Part shown: in pieces, positions 12,101 through 18,225 of the stretch
Position numbering within the stretch: position 1 is the stretch's first letter
Layout: each line of letters starts with the position of its first letter
From: Patiria pectinifera
Lineage: Eukaryota; Echinodermata; Asteroidea; Valvatida; Asterinidae
NCBI GenBank assembly: GCA_029964075.1
Contig: CM057140.1
Span: 8,078,643-8,142,642, forward strand
Reading direction: 5' to 3'
Length of the DNA: 64,000 nucleotides
Notes under the pieces: generated by a model
Told to the model about the DNA's origin: nothing
The model's input: the letters and a program-made list of their open reading frames with translations, nothing else
Database searches by the model: none
Made by a program: the position numbers and the translations under genes

Positions 12101-15100
12101 TAGATTTTCCCGGTGTCACGGTCTCACTTCTCCGGCGTGCTAGCTTCTCCACAGAGGGAAATTTCGCCTCAACACGCATGCGCAAATTGCGCAGTAGTGT
12201 ACATTTCGCCAACTTAATTTGTGTGCTGAGTTCTTGGGGTTGTACTGGTACACGTGAGATCTTAGGATATTTTTATGAACAAAATGTATGCGTTACAAGG
12301 TACCAGTCGAATCCAGAATTTTGGTTCGCGCAACTCCCAATACATGTAAAAACGTGAAGGATCATACACAATTTTAAACCATGGTTGCAAAAATAAGGAC
12401 AACCACGAACGATCAAGGAACACAGACCTTGCACAGACCAACTGAAGGAGTGTAGCGTTTTTCTTCCATATAATTATAGCTTAATTTGTGAACTTTTAAC
12501 CCCTCGTACATTGCCCCCAGCAACAGTCCAGTGGTGGATAAAAGTTATGACCCTATGGTATCAATCTCCCTAATTGATTGATTACTACCACCGCGTTCCC
12601 ACTTGAATTGGGAAAAGGTGGATCAAGATGCGGCATTTTGGTGTGATCGTTATCTTACCGCAACGAAACCGCAAGACGCGTTCCCACTTATGCTTGATCC
12701 ACCTTTTCGTACGGAAATGTCGGGTCCGAAAGGTCACCGAGTTCGGAATTACGCGCGCTTTGTGGGAGTGCCATTGTTGCATGGTTGCATGGTAGGCCAG
12801 GATGGGTCAGTTTTCAAACAGCACTATCAGAATTCACCGACAAAAACTACGCAAATTCACCACATAAATCACGGATCCGTAGAGTATCCGTGCGTGCAGT
12901 GAAATCCAACAGAGCCGCTCATTGTGTGACATCACGGCAGAAACCAATGCATCGATAAGGGATTCCCTGGTTCTGAAGCGTCTCATTGGTTAGAAACGGT
13001 CACATGATGTACTACGACACTATTTTCCAATTTTCTATAATCAATACTTCAGATTTGTCACCTCCGTACGTACCGCGTTATCGGCACTATTCTCATCGCA
13101 TACTCGTAAGCTTTTCCATGATTCTGTGCCAAAGTGAAGTTATTTGGTGAGTGCGGACTCAGAGTCATTTATGGATGGAAAAATAAGTAAAATTTCACGA
13201 ATGAAAAAGGTTTAGTAATGGACGAACACGCAACAAAAATAAGGCCTAGTGTAGTTTTAGGATACCACGTGCGCTTTTGCATGCGCGGTGCTAGCCCGTA
13301 GTTCAGCGGTTGTTTACTACTGAGCCAAGCCCCACTTTTATTACTTTGTCCCTCTTACCACATTTTATCACCTAACCACAAAGTCCATTAGTACATTCCT
13401 TCAGTCTCTAGTTTTTATTGCTTTTAAATTGGATAGTCAGCCCCACCTTACTTATTACATGTATTAGATTCTTCACTCACTCTCCTTTATTACTTTCTTA
13501 GCTCAGTTTTCTTTCAACCATCAAACGAGACACATGTCTCCGAATTCTCTCTTGTAATTACGGTAGTCTAGTTGTTCGATTGTTAGAATAAGGTTGCCGA
13601 ACGCGTCTATGGCACCACACTTCGCCTGCCTGGCGAATTCTTTGACAACACCACTGATGCCACTGCCTTAGAGCCTACGAACTATGTTCATCGCTTGAAA
13701 CGCGCCATGCAGGATCTTCAGCCACCAACGACCCGCGCACAGCAGCGTCCCACAGTGCATGTTCCCGAGGAACTGCAGACATGCACTCATGTTTTCGTTC
13801 GTCGTGACGCAGTGCGCAAACCTCTACAACCGCCTTACGACGGACCTTTCAAAGTACTCAGTCGTTCAGCTAAACATTTCGTCATTGAACTGAACAATCG
13901 TCAGGACACAGTTAGCATAGATCGCCTTAAATCTGCCCATTTGGATATAGGTCATGCTACGAATTCTGCTCTTCCCAAACCCAACCACTCTATCCCAATA
14001 GTTCAAACCAATCCTGTAAATACCGAGCAGAATATCCCAACCTCAGATATTTCACCTCCTCGTACAACCCGCTCAGGCCGCACAGTTCATTGGCCCAAAC
14101 GCTATGTCACATTCGTTCGTTCTTAAGTGTTTTATCAATTTTTGTTACTTTTCACTCACTGGAAGGGGGCTCCTGTAGCGTTTTTCTTCCATATAATTAT
14201 AGCTTAATTTGTGAACTTTTAACCCTTCGTACATTGCCCCCAGCAACAGTCCAGTGGTGGATAAAAGTTATGACCCTATGGTATCAATCTCCCTAATTGA
14301 TTGATTACTACTACTGAGCCAAGCCCCACTTTTATTACTTTGTCCCTCTTACCACATTTTATCACCTAACCACAAAGTCCATTAGTACATTCCTTCAGTC
14401 TCTAGTTTTTATTGCTTTTAAATTGGATAGTCAGCCCCACCTTACTTATTACATGTATTAGATTCTTCACTCACTCTCCTTTATTACTTTCTTAGCTCAG
14501 TTTTCTTTCAACCATCAAACGAGACACATGTCTCCGAATTCTCTCTTGTAATTACGGTAGTCTAGTTGTTCCATTGTTAGAATAAAGTTGCTGTACGACC
14601 AACATCGTGTGTATTCCCTTATTCCATCAACCAAAACCCCAAAGGAGTTTGTTCTTAAATATTCCGCCATGAATACACACACACACACACACACGACGCT
14701 GGGAACACAAATCAGAGTAATGGTCTTGGAATGACCCAGGGAATGACCATACTCCTCTCTATAGCTTGACCCACAGGAAGTGTTACATAACACATTCTTG
14801 GGTGTCCCTCCGTGTTATGACTTGGTAGACTCCATAACGGCGAGGAAAAGTAAGCACAGCGGACACATGAGCATGTATCGTGCTTATGTAATGTGCACTG
14901 TAACGTTACAGTGTAACGTGCTCAATTATCCGCGGCATTCACCCGGAGAATCCAGCACGCCGGAGAAGTGAGACCGTGACACCGGCCACGCATACAGAGC
15001 CGCTAAACTATTTTTTCCCCCGGGTATACTCATGCAGATATGTAACATTATTTTTAAAGCAGATTTTTTCTCCGATTTAAATAGCATCACTGAGGTTCGG

Positions 15101-16528
15101 GAAAAAACTTGAAGCTGGTCTCCATTATTGAACAACTTCAGTGCACTTTCCAAGCAATCGCCGCTAGTGTGCTTAAGTTGATTGCTTGCCCGGTCCCCTC
15201 CCCGGCCCCGCCCCCACGTACCCTTAAACAACTTCTCTGATAAGCACTGCTAAATCTCAATGTTTCTTTTCATTGACGCTAATTGAATTCCCCTTTTTAT
15301 TTATTTCTTTATTCATTCATTTATTCCATTATTTCTCCATGCACTCGTGTTTTGAAAAAAAAATCCTCATCAATGAAAATCCCGCCCGGCGATCGCCTTT
15401 GCGCAAGTTTAAACTTGCGCACGCAAATTAAAATGGCGCGGTGCAATTTGCGTGCTTCATGAGTCCCTCGCACAAGTTTAAACTTGCGCGCGCAAGTTTA
15501 AACTTGCGTGGGGGACTCAAATTGCGCTCGACACATCTAAGCATCCCAGAAGTGATAGGTGAGACATCATAGAATACAACCATAAGAAAGTAAGAAACTG
15601 AGAATGTAAGAAACGGACCGCAGATTTTATGAAAACGTCCTCAGTAGTGCGCGGACCACGGTGTGTGGCCAGAGGTTCAGCGCAGCATACCGACGGCCAC
15701 ACTAGTGGGGCTACACTACATGGAGCCTCATAGTTCTAGGAGTAGGCCTATGCCTTAACGCAAAGGTTGTTTAACTCACCTGTATAACGTGTTAAAGGAC
15801 TTTTGACAACCCTCTGAGACACAGGAATATGGACGCTCCTTTGTGTGCACACGGACATGAATCTTTAAGCTGTAACTTGTCAAGAAAGCTTTACCGCATC
15901 CCTTTTCTTTGCAAACGAAACTGAAGTCCCCTGTGTGAGTTTTCAAATGGGTTTTCAAGTTTCCTGGCGTACTATACGTGCGATTACAACGTTCAAATTC
16001 ACAGTTATATCTCTGTATTTCCTTTTTCTGAGTTTTAGGATTGGTTCTTTCCATAGTCAGGGTTGCCCCTGCTATGTCATCAGGCATATCAAAAGGATAT
16101 CCTGGCCCAACATGACTGATCTGTGTCTGAATTTGATCAGCTGATATTGTGTGATGTATGAATCCATCACCCCGATTGTTGTCATGATCACGTTGTTGCA
16201 GAGCATCACGACTCGGAAGGGATGATGTGGTATTCACAGAGTATTGATCAAGAGATGGGCATGATGATGGAGCAACATCTTCCTGACCAGTCAGGCCTAT
16301 CGTTACGTCATTTTCACTGACATGACTACTACCACTTGTTTCACCAATGTGTTCTATGTAAACAAAAGTCTGATCAAATTCATAATTTCCTGTGCCTTGG
16401 CATTCTTCATTTTGTTTCATCCCAACTCCGTCTGATTCTACCTCATCTTCTATGAACCGATCTACACCCATTTCAACCGCGATGTCGGCAACGTCCATCT
16501 TGCTACTGCTAGTGCTGCTGTCGGCCAT
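2009..16528 (-). CDS. MTF1: MTF1, metal-responsive transcription factor 1 (six coding exons)
   Basis: MTF1 is a zinc-sensing nuclear activator that binds metal response elements (core TGCRCNC) and switches on metallothionein and metal-transport genes. The exons are 15780-16528, 7572-7703, 7300-7367, 6464-6612, 3602-3719 and 2009-3114. Their phases join exactly and total 2322 bases (about 773 residues, against about 753 in human). Six C2H2 fingers lie near residues 174-198, 204-228, 234-258, 263-287, 293-315 and 321-345. Stretches such as [20 protein letters not shown] and [20 protein letters not shown] match vertebrate MTF1 closely. The N-terminus is acidic, and the C-terminal half is rich in Ser/Thr/Gln/Pro. 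A cysteine cluster [12 protein letters not shown] near residues 735-746 corresponds to the metal-responsive cysteine cluster of the family. The start chosen is the ATG at 16528 ([10 protein letters not shown]). An in-frame upstream ATG at 16603 lies in less protein-like sequence. The gene looks intact. Confidence 0.93.
3602..3719 (-). CDS. MTF1: MTF1 coding exon 5 (linker after the fingers)
   Basis: The exon encodes [20 protein letters not shown]..., a low-complexity linker, and ends at ACAG|GTGTGT (3602/3601), phase 1. The acceptor is a TAGCAG tandem. Splicing after CAG starts the exon at 3719; splicing after TAG starts it at 3722 and adds one Gln in frame. There is no zinc finger here. The assignment rests on phase continuity with both neighbours and on the open frame. 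Confidence 0.8.
4061..4546. repeat. Unclassified dispersed repeat, copy 1
   Basis: This matches 12650-13310 over long stretches with small changes, for example GTGATCGTTATCTTAC, CCATTGTTGCATGGTTGCAT, CATCACGGCAGAAACCAATG and TAGCCCGTAGTTCAG. The second copy is an insertion inside an LTR, which shows the family is mobile. No protein is encoded. The family is unknown to me. Confidence 0.7.
4640..4905. repeat. GATC/GGATCAGATCC-rich inverted tract
   Basis: The words GGATCAGATCCACC, GATCTGATCCACC and their complements recur many times on both strands over about 260 bases. They make a patchwork of short inverted and direct repeats around a G9 run. A shorter relative is seen at about 12600-12640 (AAAAGGTGGATCAAGATGCG). 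The tract is probably the degenerate end of a foldback element. Confidence 0.5.
6464..6612 (-). CDS. MTF1: MTF1 coding exon 4 (finger 6 and following linker)
   Basis: Acceptor TTCCACAG|GA at 6613/6612. The exon encodes [20 protein letters not shown], then [10 protein letters not shown] and a Ser-rich stretch. It ends at ...DKLQ with donor CAG|GTAGAC at 6464/6463, phase 0. Without splicing, the frame would run on 16 more codons to a stop, so an alternative short C-terminus is possible but unsupported. Confidence 0.9.
6783..7215 (+). repeat. tRNA-derived SINE
   Basis: Pol III-like boxes are present: A-box ATGGCCGAGCAGTTC near 6792 and B-box GGGTTTGAGTCCC near 6831. A central block follows (AAGACACTTAAC, then GATGGGACGTAAAGCCG), a block common in metazoan SINEs. 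A tail has GCGCTTTGAG...GCGCTATATAAG and ends in a TATTATTATGATGATG-like run. The piece from about 7090 may be a separate tail copy. The element lies in MTF1 intron 3. Confidence 0.75.
7300..7367 (-). CDS. MTF1: MTF1 coding exon 3 (finger 5)
   Basis: A 68-base exon with acceptor GCTGTAG|G and donor ACAG|GTACG. It encodes [20 protein letters not shown] plus HTG. The finger has C-x2-C spacing, while the vertebrate protein has C-x4-C here. It is therefore two residues shorter at the zinc knuckle but still a valid C2H2 finger. Confidence 0.92.
7572..7703 (-). CDS. MTF1: MTF1 coding exon 2 (end of finger 3, finger 4)
   Basis: The acceptor is GTCCAG|A at 7704/7703, which completes the Arg codon begun in exon 1. 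It encodes [20 protein letters not shown] and finger 4 through TGEKPFK. The donor is AA|GTAAGTT at 7572/7571. The length is 132 bases and the phases match both neighbours. Confidence 0.93.
8160..9115. mobile_element. Large foldback element in MTF1 intron 1
   Basis: Two arms, about 8165-8510 and 8770-9115, are inverted copies of each other. Examples are GGTTCAGGAATTCCATATGC near 8353 against its complement near 8915, and the GTTAGCCC..GGT.GGAC words at both outer ends. The loop holds TGTACAT/ATGTACA palindromes. No transposase is encoded. A relative of the outer end (GAGTCCACCTGGGCTAG) occurs near 40860. Confidence 0.65.
9217..9445. repeat. Short inverted-repeat element (MITE-like)
   Basis: CCCCAACTTGGTTGTTGGTC near 9222 and the imperfect complement of GACCGACTACCAAGTTGGGA near 9422 form the ends of a segment of about 220 bases. 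The word AAGTTGGG and its complement also recur inside. It is non-coding. Confidence 0.5.
9630..9862. repeat. Tandem duplication, period 117 bp
   Basis: Two almost identical copies start at AATTTGGTTTGAATTTTAC (9639 and 9756). Each runs through ACCCCGTTTTT, AACCGGATATTACAAACC and TTGACACAGGCT. One or two differences are visible, so the duplication is recent. Confidence 0.9.
10655..10812. repeat. Nested foldback (GATCGCAGTCATTTTCGG arms)
   Basis: GATCGCAGTCATTTTCGG(G)TTCGATCGCTCGGA and the adjacent CGCGGGGGGTATG (about 10660-10710) recur as the reverse complement at about 10760-10808. The short spacer carries CTTGTACGCATGCGCATA. The foldback lies inside the larger composite. Confidence 0.8.
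10860..11605. repeat. TTAGTAAT/CGTGCG tandem arrays in inverted arrangement
   Basis: The left array (10860-11105) repeats units such as GTTACTAAACCGTGCGTGCA. The right array (11385-11605) carries the complementary sense (GTGCGGTTTAGTAATTCGTG, then CGTACGTACGAATTA). The outer ends, AATAAATCTAATT near 10858 and its complement near 11603, close the inverted pair. The frame 11278-11619 (minus) reads through this repeat and is not a gene. Confidence 0.75.
11108..11349. repeat. MITE with CAGTGGCGTAGCCA ends and internal duplication
   Basis: CAGTGGCGTAGCCAGGAATTTT at the left (starting 11108) mirrors AAAAATCATGGCTACGCCACTG at the right (ending 11349). Inside are two tandem copies of a unit of about 70 bases (starting GTAGATC near 11180 and near 11250). 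Non-coding MITEs with these ends are common in animal genomes. It interrupts the surrounding arrays. Confidence 0.75.
11696..11733. repeat. Perfect 38-bp palindrome
   Basis: The palindrome is exact around the centre CACTAGTG. It starts CACTACGTGTAGCCCC and ends in the complement. It is followed by a further inverted pair (GCGACGGCTGTTTCCTGTGC near 11740 and its complement near 11812-11832). The word CACTAGTGGGGCTACAC recurs at about 15704, next to the right end of the composite. This may mark the junction of two foldback copies. Confidence 0.9.
12000..12230. repeat. Left arm with palindromic GCGCAAGTTTAAACTTGCGC
   Basis: The exact 20-bp palindrome lies at 12026-12045. It sits in a segment (GTCGAGCGCAA...GAGTCCCCC) that is inverted relative to about 15385-15540. 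With that segment it forms an inner pair of inverted arms of the composite. Confidence 0.75.
12451..12588 (+). repeat. 5' LTR, first part
   Basis: Starts TGTAGCGTTTTTCTTCC and matches 14174 onward almost base for base. It stops at GATTACTAC, where another repeat is inserted. The matching point in the 3' LTR is near 14310. Confidence 0.9.
12589..13315. mobile_element. Unclassified repeat copy 2, inserted in the 5' LTR
   Basis: About 727 bases split the LTR at a TAC-repeat site, so the exact target duplication is ambiguous (2-5 bases). The segment is homologous to about 4061-4546. It has an extra segment near 13045-13225 (from CTTCAGATTTGTCACC) that copy 1 lacks. It is non-coding. Confidence 0.75.
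13316..13595 (+). repeat. 5' LTR, second part
   Basis: Resumes at ACTACTGAGCCAAGCCCC and matches 14308-14585. It breaks off after TTGTTAGAATAA(G/A)GTTG, where the deletion joins it to integrase sequence. About 50 bases of the LTR end are missing. Confidence 0.85.
13600..14126 (+). pseudogene. Gypsy integrase C-terminal fragment
   Basis: The reading frame begins in [13 protein letters not shown], a signature of the end of Gypsy integrase cores. It continues through [20 protein letters not shown] and [19 protein letters not shown], the C-terminal GPF/Y-type module, and ends at 14126 after ...[16 protein letters not shown]. The first ATG is at 13695, but the homology starts upstream, directly at the deletion join. 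The catalytic core is absent, so this is a remnant. Confidence 0.85.
14174..14641 (+). repeat. 3' LTR (468 bp)
   Basis: Starts TG and ends CA (…AACCCCA). It is preceded by the purine-rich tract at 14161-14173 and followed by the AAGGAG duplication. AATAAA near 14580 could be its poly(A) signal. Confidence 0.85.
14674..14695. repeat. (CA)n microsatellite
   Basis: About ten uninterrupted CA units. Confidence 0.95.
15385..15540. repeat. Right arm with palindromic GCGCAAGTTTAAACTTGCGC
   Basis: An exact copy of the 20-bp palindrome lies at 15401-15420, with near copies around 15470-15510. The end GGGGGACTCAAATTGCGCTC is the complement of the start of the left arm near 12005-12025. Confidence 0.75.
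15780..16528 (-). CDS. MTF1: MTF1 coding exon 1 (N-terminus, fingers 1, 2 and part of 3)
   Basis: The exon encodes the acidic N-terminal region, finger 1 ([20 protein letters not shown]...), finger 2 and the start of finger 3, ending at ...FNTLYR. The 5' splice site reads CAG|GTGAGT at 15780/15779 (minus strand) and splits the Arg codon after two bases. The linker between fingers 1 and 2 is TGDFS rather than TGEKP; vertebrate MTF1 is also non-canonical there. The right end of a large transposon-like insertion stops only about 27 bases inside the intron from this donor. Confidence 0.93.
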
Positions 16529-17548
16529 TTTGCAACGAATTTTGCTGGTGGTCAGGGTGACCGTAAGGTCATGGCAAAATTCTGCTAAATGCACTTCAAA
16601 CATCTGTCAGATTTATCAAAAATCTGCCAAATGCCATGAATTACTCAAAATACACTATTAACACTTAAACTCACATGCAGATGTTTGAATTAAGGTTCAA
16701 ATCACATTTTAAACAGTCTATAGTCATATAAAGGTATTATGAAATTGCGTAAATTTAAGTCAAAACAAAGTTGCGTCACGACGAAGTCTGATTCCCAGTG
16801 AACCTCAGCACATAGCTTAGACAAAGCAGCCTGTCCTATTTTGTAAGGGTTTGTTTTAAAAGATTGAAGCTTTTTTTTAAACAAAGCTACCCTTTTTTCA
16901 AATTTGCTATGTTTTTCTATCAAATAACCATTTTTGCAGAATTCTACCAAAAATCTGCCAAGAAAATACATTCTGTCAAATTTTCTGTCAAACTCGTTTT
17001 TTAACAAAAAATCTGTCAAAGTTAGCCAAAAATCGGCTAAAACGGTCATTACGCTGGTGGTGATTGAGCTGGTTCCTGCCGCTCGCTCGCGTAATCTGGA
17101 GATACTTACTTTTGGATAGGGATATTGGTGGGAACCAGTCTAACAATGTTTATAAAGCGCAGCTCGGACACTGTACCGACTCGACCGTCAGTGCTCAGGG
17201 ATGCTACCCTGCAAATAAATTCCCATAGACACTAAATGCCCATACTTCAAAATTCTTTTAAAAATACTCAGAACTCTCACAGGTATTCAAGCTGCACAGA
17301 AAAATGATGATCAACATGTCATCTTTCGTTTTCTTTTCATTTTTTGGTGGGTTGACCATTGACTTTTGGAAGCCCCAAGTCCGGGCCAGAGGTTCATCTC
17401 TTCCATTTCCCAATTTTGCGGCGCTCAGAACTCTCTAATATATAATATTTTGAGAATATAACTTTTATTCATGAGCTCGGCTGATGGATTTAGGCCTATT
17501 TACCGGTGTGCACCCTCAGACAACTCGACAGTCCGTCGGTTGCCGGCC
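16529..17548. other. Region upstream of MTF1 exon 1
   Basis: Expected to hold the MTF1 5' UTR and promoter. The word AAATCTG(C/T)CAAA recurs at about 16618, 16950, 17010 and nearby, giving a loosely repetitive A/T-rich stretch. GCTGGTGGT occurs at both 16543 and 17051. I cannot place a TATA box or transcription start. The frame 16702-17049 (minus) is A/T-driven and unlike any protein I know. Confidence 0.35.
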
Positions 17549-17576
17549 GTACGGTGTCCCCATGGGGACACCGTAC
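17549..17576. repeat. Perfect 28-bp palindrome
   Basis: GTACGGTGTCCCC and its exact reverse complement meet around a central AT. It could form a cruciform or hairpin. It lies about 75 bases before the left member of the inverted pair described next. Confidence 0.9.
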
Positions 17577-17649
17577 CAGCGGCCTTTTTCCGAAGTGCCT
17601 TTTCTTTGTCACGTTTTCTTTTATTTTTTTTTCACGAAGACCGTGTTTA

Positions 17650-17960
17650 AAGCAACCTCGTCCCCAGTGCTTACTGTATTTCCAACCGCGTTTCCAATAG
17701 TAAACCCTGGATAGGAAACTTTCTTCCTGTATCCTGATTCGATACCTCAATTGGCTAGAAATTGATTTTATCGTGTACTTGGTGTTGTTATTCAAAACGT
17801 ACAGTACGTGTTTTCGCGATCATTCGTCCTCGCCTTCTCAAAAATACTCATTTCCTTTCCAATTTGTTCATATTAATATGAAATGTGATATTGCATGTTG
17901 TTTCGATAAAATCGTAACAGTTTAATTGAATAAATCGTGTTTTCGTAACTCACGCCATGT
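17650..17960 (+). repeat. Left member of a ~310-bp inverted pair
   Basis: Begins GCAACCTCGTCCCCAGTGCT and ends GTTTTCGTAACTCACGCC. It is the reverse complement of about 24107-24415 with scattered changes; both keep CCAATTTG, CATATTAATATGA and CGCGATCATTCGTCC. It may be a terminal repeat of one element of about 6.8 kb or one of two separate MITEs. Confidence 0.8.
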
Positions 17961-18114
17961 GGTGACACCAGGATGTAACCGGAAACACGGCTGATGACAA
18001 GTTAATTGATTCTCATGACCCAACACCCGAGCCCAACCTCCATGCATGCACGCCCCAAGAACTCTATCTCCGGGTTACTTCTCAACGCTCTCAGCATATG
18101 TAAAAAACGGGGGT

Positions 18115-18225
18115 CAGACAAGTCGACCGTTGAGACAACCCGACTCGGGACAAGTCGACCATTGAGACAACTCGACCGTATGTGCGATAAATGGAAGACA
18201 AGTCGACCGTTGAGGCAAGTCGCCT
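18115..18225. repeat. Short tandem motif GACAAGTCGACCGTTGAG
   Basis: Three to four imperfect copies of (G)ACAAGTCGACC(G/A)TTGAG occur in about 110 bases, mixed with related CAACTCGACCG. A relative (CAACTCGACAGTCCGTCGG) lies near 17520. It is non-coding. Confidence 0.7.

Larger units (their letters stand above)
12451..14641 (+). mobile_element. Gypsy-type LTR element, internally deleted
   Basis: The 5' LTR (12451 to about 13595, interrupted) and the 3' LTR (14174-14641) share sequence from TGTAGCGTTTTTCTTCC onward. The element is flanked by AAGGAG at 12445-12450 and 14642-14647. The whole is therefore one insertion with its target duplication intact. Only the end of integrase remains between the LTRs; gag, protease, RT and most of integrase are gone. 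A purine-rich tract GGAAGGGGGCTCC lies directly before the 3' LTR. It cannot move on its own. Confidence 0.85.
10361..15745. mobile_element. 5.4-kb composite transposon with inverted ends and 7-bp flanking repeat
   Basis: The first 24 bases (10361-10384, starting CTACTCCTAGAACTATGAGG) are an exact inverted match to 15722-15745. The direct repeat GCCTATG flanks both sides (10354-10360 and 15746-15752), as expected of a target site duplication. Inside are several foldbacks, a 38-bp perfect palindrome, tandem arrays and a Gypsy deletion derivative. No transposase is recognisable, so the unit is non-autonomous. A 7-bp duplication with long foldback ends recalls Galileo/P-type foldback elements, but the family is not established. 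It sits in MTF1 intron 1, about 27 bases from the exon 1 donor. Confidence 0.75.

Noticed and set aside
16529-16603. MTF1 start at the upstream ATG (16603)
   Set aside because: The 25 extra residues ([10 protein letters not shown]...) are unlike MTF1 N-termini, and the MADSS start is followed directly by the acidic region; not excluded without cDNA.
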